A stretch of DNA of 39,538 bases from Rubrivirga sp. Lineage in GTDB: Bacteria; Actinomycetota; Actinomycetes; S36-B12. Numbering within the stretch: the first letter of the stretch is position 1; each line of letters starts with the position of its first letter. The position numbers and the translations under genes are program-made. The DNA is taken from the NCBI GenBank assembly GCA_002729215.1, contig PBTV01000019.1:32475-72012 (forward strand), written 5' to 3'. The notes beneath the pieces are model-generated. The model was not told the DNA's origin and did no database searches. It was given only the letters and a program-made list of their open reading frames with translations. This document shows positions 35,398 to 39,538 of the stretch, one piece after another.

Positions 35398-35475
35398 CCT
35401 GTGAAATTCGGGACGCGGGGGGCCTGTGTGCTCCATAGTGCCTCCACAAGTTACTTCCAGTACGAGGAGTTTTGA

Positions 35476-37023
35476 ATGCCTAGTTACCTGTCTCCCGGGG
35501 TCTATGTCGAAGAAGTTCCGGCCGCCACTCGTCCGATCGAGGGTGTTGGCACCGCGATCGCCGGTTTTGTCGGCTTCGCCACAACGGGCCCCACTAATGA
35601 GCCGACCCTGGTCACCAATTGGCAGCAGTTCGTCGACACGTTCGGGGACATGGCCGAAGAGTTCGCCCTTGGCAAGTCGGTGTACGGCTTCTTCAATAAC
35701 GGCGGCGGCCGCGCCTACATCGTGCGACTTCCCCTCGCCGTGGATGGCAACGCCCCCTCACCTGGACTGCCAGTAGCGGCCCTGAGCGCCGGCTCGGGGA
35801 AGGACGCCGTTCCCGCCTTCACCGTTCGCGCACTCGACGCCAACGTCGGAGATATCTCCGTCGACGTGGAGCCCGCGGCCGATGCGGATCCCGACTCGGG
35901 AAAATTCGACGTCACGATCTCCACGCAGGACGGTCCGAGTGAGACGTACCACTCGGTTACCACCGGCGCTGGCTCAAGCAACATCGCCACCGCTGTCAAC
36001 ACTCGTTCACGCTTGGTCACCATCGAGGGGCTCGATGTCGCCGCCGACGTCCTGAAAGACGGGCTCGCCACCGGAGCGGTGAGCTTGTCCATCCCATCTG
36101 ACGTCGCCGTGCCCACTGTGGCCACCGAGTCGGTCGTCGGTGATCCTGCCAAGAGGACCGGGTTCGCTTCATTCGAGGCCATCGAAGAGATCACCATGAT
36201 CGTCGCGCCGGATCTGATGTCGGCTCACCGGCAGGGCCTGATCGACACCGAGGGGGTTGTTGCGGTCCAGACCGCGATGGTCTCCCACTGCGAACTCATG
36301 GGTAACCGGATGGCCATCCTGGACACCCCCGCAGGACTCAACGCCCAGCAAGCATCGGAATGGCGCGAGACGACCACCAATTTCGATTCTAAGTTCGCGG
36401 TGCTCTACTGGCCGTGGATCCAGACGTTCGATCCGACAGTCGGCCACGACGTCTACTTCCCGCCGAGCGGACATCTCTCAGGTCTGTGGAGCCGCAACGA
36501 CGACACTCGCGGCGTCTTCAAGGCCCCGGCCAACGAGGTCATCCAAGGTGCAACCGGACTGGAACTCGCGGTCACCCGCGGCGAGATGGACATGCTCAAC
36601 CCGATGGGCGTGAACTCCATCAAGTCGTTCCCCGGCCGAGGAATTCGCGTCTGGGGCGGTCGCACACTGTCCAGTGATGCAGAGTGGCGTTACGTGAATG
36701 TCCGTCGCTACTTCAACTACCTTGAGGAGTCCATTCTCCAGGGAACGCAGTGGTGTGTTTTCGAGCCCAACGACGAGCGCTTGTGGGGCCGCATTCGCCG
36801 CACCATCAGCGCCTTCTTGGTGAACGAATGGCGCAGCGGTGCACTCTTCGGAGAGAAGGCTGGCCAGGCGTTCTTCGTCAAGTGCGACGGGGAGAACAAC
36901 ACCGCCGAGAGCATCGATGCAGGCATGGTCATCGTCGAGATCGGGGTTGCACCCGTGAAGCCCGCAGAGTTCGTCATCTTCCGCCTCGCCCAGTTCTCGG
37001 GCGGCGCCTCAATCAGCGACTAG
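35476..37023 (+). CDS. contractile tail sheath protein
   Basis: A 515-aa protein. The N-terminus MPSYLSPGVYVEEVPAATRP, then GVGTAIAGFVGFATTGP and NGGGRAYIVRL, is the standard phage/eCIS sheath start. The C-terminal part contains GRGIRVWGGRTLS, YVNVRRYFNYLEESI and FEPNDERLWGRIRRTISAFL, typical of the conserved sheath C-terminal domain that forms the inter-subunit mesh and contracts. The central part (about 95-215) is a variable inserted domain. GAGGAG lies 6 nt before the ATG. It is the first gene of the plus-strand cluster, followed 29 nt later by the tube gene. Confidence 0.95.
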   Translation: MPSYLSPGVYVEEVPAATRPIEGVGTAIAGFVGFATTGPTNEPTLVTNWQQFVDTFGDMAEEFALGKSVYGFFNNGGGRAYIVRLPLAVDGNAPSPGLPVAALSAGSGKDAVPAFTVRALDANVGDISVDVEPAADADPDSGKFDVTISTQDGPSETYHSVTTGAGSSNIATAVNTRSRLVTIEGLDVAADVLKDGLATGAVSLSIPSDVAVPTVATESVVGDPAKRTGFASFEAIEEITMIVAPDLMSAHRQGLIDTEGVVAVQTAMVSHCELMGNRMAILDTPAGLNAQQASEWRETTTNFDSKFAVLYWPWIQTFDPTVGHDVYFPPSGHLSGLWSRNDDTRGVFKAPANEVIQGATGLELAVTRGEMDMLNPMGVNSIKSFPGRGIRVWGGRTLSSDAEWRYVNVRRYFNYLEESILQGTQWCVFEPNDERLWGRIRRTISAFLVNEWRSGALFGEKAGQAFFVKCDGENNTAESIDAGMVIVEIGVAPVKPAEFVIFRLAQFSGGASISD

Positions 37024-37052
37024 AAACAACACCAGCATTGGAGATATAAGTC

Positions 37053-37496
37053 ATGGCACTATCAGGAGGCGACGCCTTAACCGCATTCTCGTTTGAGTTC
37101 TCTGTGGACGGAACAACGATCCCGAATGTGGTGGCGGTCAACAGCATCAGCAAGAACGCGCCGGTCATTGAGACGAAGTCGATGACACCCGATGGCAAGT
37201 ACGTCAACCAAAAAATGTACGGACAAAACCAATCCGGTGAGATGTCCATTTCCGTGCTGAACACCGGCGACAAGGCTGTCACCGGATGGATCATGCAGGG
37301 TATCGGTGGGGATCAAGCTAGTGCTCGCAAAACAGCGAAGCTCTTGTACAAGGACACCACGGGTTCAACGGTACTCACGATGGAGTTCACCGACGTTCTC
37401 GTTTCCGGAATCGACTACGGCTCCCTTTCCGCAGGAGAGGCAAGCGCGATCCAAATGACGATCAACCTGAGCTTTGTCGATATGACGACATCGTAG
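37053..37496 (+). CDS. tail tube protein (T4 gp19-like)
   Basis: A 147-aa protein, the usual size for a tube subunit. FSFEFSVDGTTIPNVVAVNS and the late FTDVLVSGIDYGSLSAGEAS match the T4-like tail tube family that forms the rigid inner tube inside the sheath. GGAG lies upstream of the ATG in an A/T-rich spacer. The sheath-tube order is the core eCIS pair. Confidence 0.92.
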   Translation: MALSGGDALTAFSFEFSVDGTTIPNVVAVNSISKNAPVIETKSMTPDGKYVNQKMYGQNQSGEMSISVLNTGDKAVTGWIMQGIGGDQASARKTAKLLYKDTTGSTVLTMEFTDVLVSGIDYGSLSAGEASAIQMTINLSFVDMTTS

Positions 37497-37509
37497 ATCG
37501 GAGGGATTT

Positions 37510-37896
37510 ATGTCTTCGGCACAAGACGTATTTCAGACCACCTTCGATTTCGTCCTTCCCCGCGGATACGTCGACGCCGACGGTCGTGTGCACCGTGAGG
37601 GGACGATGCGGTTGGCAACGGCGAGAGACGAGTTGATTCCCCTGCTCGATCCCAAGGTGCGCGAGAACGACGCATTCTTGAGTCTCGTTCTTCTCGCGCG
37701 CGTTGTCAGCAAACTCGGCGATGTCCCGGCCATCGATGACCAAGTCATGGGAGGCCTGTGGGCAACGGATCTGGCGTTCCTTCAGGACCTCTACCGTCAA
37801 ATCAACTCCGAAGGGCACACCCTCATCGAAGTGACCTGCCCTTCCTGCTCCTTCGACTTCGCTGTCGACATGGCAGGTGATGGCCCGGGGGAATGA
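37510..37896 (+). CDS. conserved contractile-tail protein (baseplate/tail-assembly type) with CPSC motif
   Basis: A 128-aa protein. FVLPRGYVDADGRVHREGTM, then RLATARDELIPLLDPKVREN, and the helix FLSLVLLARVVSKLGDVPAI recall a family that follows the tube gene in actinobacterial injection-system loci, annotated as T4 baseplate or tail assembly protein. It ends with a CPSCSF pair, too few Cys for a full zinc ribbon. GGAGG lies 5 nt before ATG 37510. Its stop overlaps the next start (ATGA). The position after the tube also fits a tail assembly chaperone. Confidence 0.7.
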   Translation: MSSAQDVFQTTFDFVLPRGYVDADGRVHREGTMRLATARDELIPLLDPKVRENDAFLSLVLLARVVSKLGDVPAIDDQVMGGLWATDLAFLQDLYRQINSEGHTLIEVTCPSCSFDFAVDMAGDGPGE

Positions 37897-38060
37897 CGAC
37901 GGCCGAGGCTGACCTACTGTGGGAGGAGGTAGGCGCCTTGGCCTTCTACCTGAACTGGCCGCTCGACACACTCCTCGACCTACCTCACCAGATCCGAGGC
38001 CGCCTGCTTGAGCAGTCGCAGCGACTCGCACGTACGGCGGGAGGAGTAGAGCATGGCTGA
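37893..38060 (+). CDS. DUF6760-like 55-aa tail-locus protein
   Basis: MTTAEADLLWEEVGALAFYL is followed by NWPLDTLLDLPHQIRGRLLE and a basic tail. It overlaps the previous gene by 4 nt and the next by 8 nt, so all three are translationally coupled. The pattern (short helix, Tyr-Leu-x-Trp, then LLDLP and a final amphipathic helix) resembles DUF6760 proteins of eCIS loci and the small second member of phage tail-chaperone pairs. It was recognised from context. Confidence 0.7.
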   Translation: MTTAEADLLWEEVGALAFYLNWPLDTLLDLPHQIRGRLLEQSQRLARTAGGVEHG

Positions 38061-39459
38061 GACATCAGGCTCATCAGTTCACGATTGGCGCGGGCCGGTA
38101 CGGGCTGACTACCTCGCCATGACCATGAGGACCGGCGTGCAGCGACCCCACCGCACGCTCTTGCGACCCGCTGGCGATTTCGTCGTCACTCGACAGCCCG
38201 TTCAAGTCGTCGCTCCATCCCTGCGTCACGCAAAGGGTCTCGCACCCGCAGGGCGAATAGCCATACGGGTCTCCCCCGCTCGCCGCGTCGGCAAACCCGT
38301 TGACAACGCACCCACGGGCGGGGTGTTCGACGGTGACGCACCGATCACCGGACCCACCATTCCACCGAAGGGGTCGGTTTCTACGAGCGACGACCGCTTT
38401 GCGCCGGATGACAACGCATCGACAACATCGAACAGCGTCGCTCCGGCGCCTTCGTCAGCCGCCGCATCTCGCCCCCCTGCCACCAACACCGCCGCGGCTG
38501 TGTCCCGCCCGTCCCACCCGATGCCGGCGAGGCCTCTCCCCCGCCCGTCGACGTCGCGTCCCCCTCGCCGTCAGGTGAGCGAAGGGCCTGTCCCCCTTCC
38601 ACCTCGAGGAGTCACGCCTGCACGAACGGTTCGAAAGCCCGACGACCAGGTGCCACCCAGTCGGGGCGACAAACCAGCCGACAACGACGTACTGCCATTG
38701 GAACCGCCCAGCGACGTCCTCGCTGCGATCACGGTGACCGAGGACGGCCGTACTCTGACCGGACGAACCCGCTCAATGCGTCGTCCGGGTCCCCCACCAC
38801 AAGCGCAGCCATCCGCACCAACCCCCGCACACCCTTCAGCTCCGCGCCCGACGCCGACGCAAACCCACGAAGACCCCCTCGCGCCCGTAGAATCCCCGGG
38901 CCAGATCACCACCGCTGACCAGACGGCGCCCGTCGAACCCTTGCCTGCTTTTGCAACCGATGCGTTGTCGGTGCCCGGCATCAATTCAGACGGGCTTCAG
39001 CGCCAGCCGCGTTCCACTCGCATTCGTGGCTCTGCTCCAACCCCCTCCGCTCTCGCCCCGCCCGCGTCAGCGTCATCCGAACTTCAGCAAGCGCCAACCG
39101 CGGCTCCCACGTCTACCGACCGCTCCGAGCAACCGGAGGATCTGCATCCAGACCCTGCACAACCAAATGCCGTAGGACCATCTGCAGACGCAGCACCAGA
39201 TTTGAGCAAGGACGCTGCCCCCGTACCGCCTCCTCCAGCACCGGACTCCTTGATTCCTTCATTGAGTCAATCAAGAACTCAATCGCCTCCTCCCCCTGGC
39301 GCCGACTCATCAACAGATGCGCCATCTGACACCTCTCCACGTGATTTGTACGACTCAGCGACCGGGACCACTGCCCGGCCACCGGCGTCGAATACACCAC
39401 TACCGCCTCCAGCGCCGTCTACGCAGGCGCCGTCGAAACCGAGTCCGAAGCCGAGCTAA
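38053..39459 (+). CDS. proline-rich, largely disordered protein of the injection-system cluster
   Basis: A 468-aa protein. The first ~80 residues (DWRGPVRADYLAMTMRTGVQ, then RPHRTLLRPAGDFVVTRQP, with many Arg) look folded or interaction-prone. The remaining ~390 residues are Pro/Ala/Ser/Thr-rich and disordered, with PPPP runs and TRxMRR / TRIRGS short motifs, and end in SKPSPKPS. GGAGG lies 8 nt before ATG 38053. Similar Pro-rich proteins occur after the tube genes in some Streptomyces injection-system clusters, as I recall. No enzyme domain is seen. A scaffold, tether or cargo carrier is possible. Confidence 0.65.
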   Translation: MAETSGSSVHDWRGPVRADYLAMTMRTGVQRPHRTLLRPAGDFVVTRQPVQVVAPSLRHAKGLAPAGRIAIRVSPARRVGKPVDNAPTGGVFDGDAPITGPTIPPKGSVSTSDDRFAPDDNASTTSNSVAPAPSSAAASRPPATNTAAAVSRPSHPMPARPLPRPSTSRPPRRQVSEGPVPLPPRGVTPARTVRKPDDQVPPSRGDKPADNDVLPLEPPSDVLAAITVTEDGRTLTGRTRSMRRPGPPPQAQPSAPTPAHPSAPRPTPTQTHEDPLAPVESPGQITTADQTAPVEPLPAFATDALSVPGINSDGLQRQPRSTRIRGSAPTPSALAPPASASSELQQAPTAAPTSTDRSEQPEDLHPDPAQPNAVGPSADAAPDLSKDAAPVPPPPAPDSLIPSLSQSRTQSPPPPGADSSTDAPSDTSPRDLYDSATGTTARPPASNTPLPPPAPSTQAPSKPSPKPS

Positions 39460-39538
39460 TACTCTTGCTTCATGCGTTCCTGCTAACAGCAAAATATTCA
39501 AAATGCCCTACCTACTATCTTACCTGCCCTGTCAATTA
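39460..39538. other. AT-richer end of window, no gene assigned
   Basis: The last 79 bp drop sharply in GC (aaaatattcaaaatgcc). An ATG at about 39502 opens a short frame to the edge, but nothing supports it. The rest of the injection-system cluster (spike, baseplate, ATPase) would be expected further right. Confidence 0.3.

Noticed and set aside
39250-39300. Inverted repeat ATTGAGT / ACTCAAT in the Pro-rich gene
   Set aside because: Short arms inside low-complexity coding sequence; likely chance.
31671-39538. Ordinary prophage
   Set aside because: No integrase, terminase, portal, capsid or lysis genes are visible; sheath, tube, DUF6760-like and DUF4280 genes together fit an injection system better. 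The right edge is cut off, so this is not fully excluded.
1-39538. tRNA, rRNA, CRISPR arrays, insertion sequences
   Set aside because: Looked for T-loop GTTCRANYC contexts, regular spaced repeats and transposase motifs by eye; none were convincing.

Overview
This window looks like a chromosomal piece of a high-GC actinobacterium (Actinomycetota). The evidence is high GC with strongly biased third codon positions, an AdnA/AdnB recombination helicase-nuclease pair, a UvrD2-type helicase with a tetracysteine and HRDC tail, a mycoredoxin-like glutaredoxin, a DUF2342 zinc-metalloprotease-like gene and a DUF5679 zinc ribbon. Many start codons lack a Shine-Dalgarno sequence and instead have an nAnnnT hexamer 6-7 nt upstream, as expected for leaderless actinobacterial transcripts. 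The order PDZ protein - metalloprotease - cyclodehydratase-like protein - ABC1 kinase - uvrD2 - mycoredoxin - nudC - adnB - adnA matches the mycobacterial Rv3194c-Rv3202c neighbourhood as I remember it.

Layout. 1-6.1 kb, minus strand: the 5' part of a membrane PDZ protease, a tiny membrane protein, a large ThDP-dependent E1/transketolase-like enzyme, a NUDIX hydrolase translationally coupled to the metalloprotease, and a 51-aa zinc ribbon. 6.4-10.2 kb, plus strand: M20 peptidase, cyclodehydratase-like protein, ABC1 kinase. 10.2-12.3 kb, minus: uvrD2. 12.3-18.7 kb is an insert of small membrane, secreted and lipoprotein genes of mostly unknown function, plus a DM13 protein with an ECF-like promoter and an MFS transporter. 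18.7-20.6 kb carries a truncated duplicate of the mycoredoxin start, a membrane gene, the intact mycoredoxin and nudC. 20.7-28.5 kb carries an acyltransferase and the convergent adnAB operon. 28.6-31.4 kb carries a flippase-like protein with a degenerate kinase domain and a CDGSH iron-sulfur protein.

The most interesting part is 31.6-39.5 kb: one end of a contractile injection system (phage-tail-like, eCIS type). On the plus strand are sheath, tube, a conserved tail/baseplate-assembly protein, a DUF6760-type small protein and a proline-rich disordered protein, in tight operon order and probably continuing past the window. Divergent from the sheath is a minus-strand group: a DUF4280 PAAR-like tip protein, a 40-aa membrane peptide, a six-helix membrane protein that looks like a DsbB that has lost its catalytic CxxC, and a 715-aa modular protein with strongly cationic, Gly/Ala-rich and disordered segments. 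I infer that the last three are accessory genes of the injection system (membrane partner plus candidate cargo). This inference has not been tested.

No rRNA, tRNA, CRISPR array, integrase or insertion sequence was recognised.
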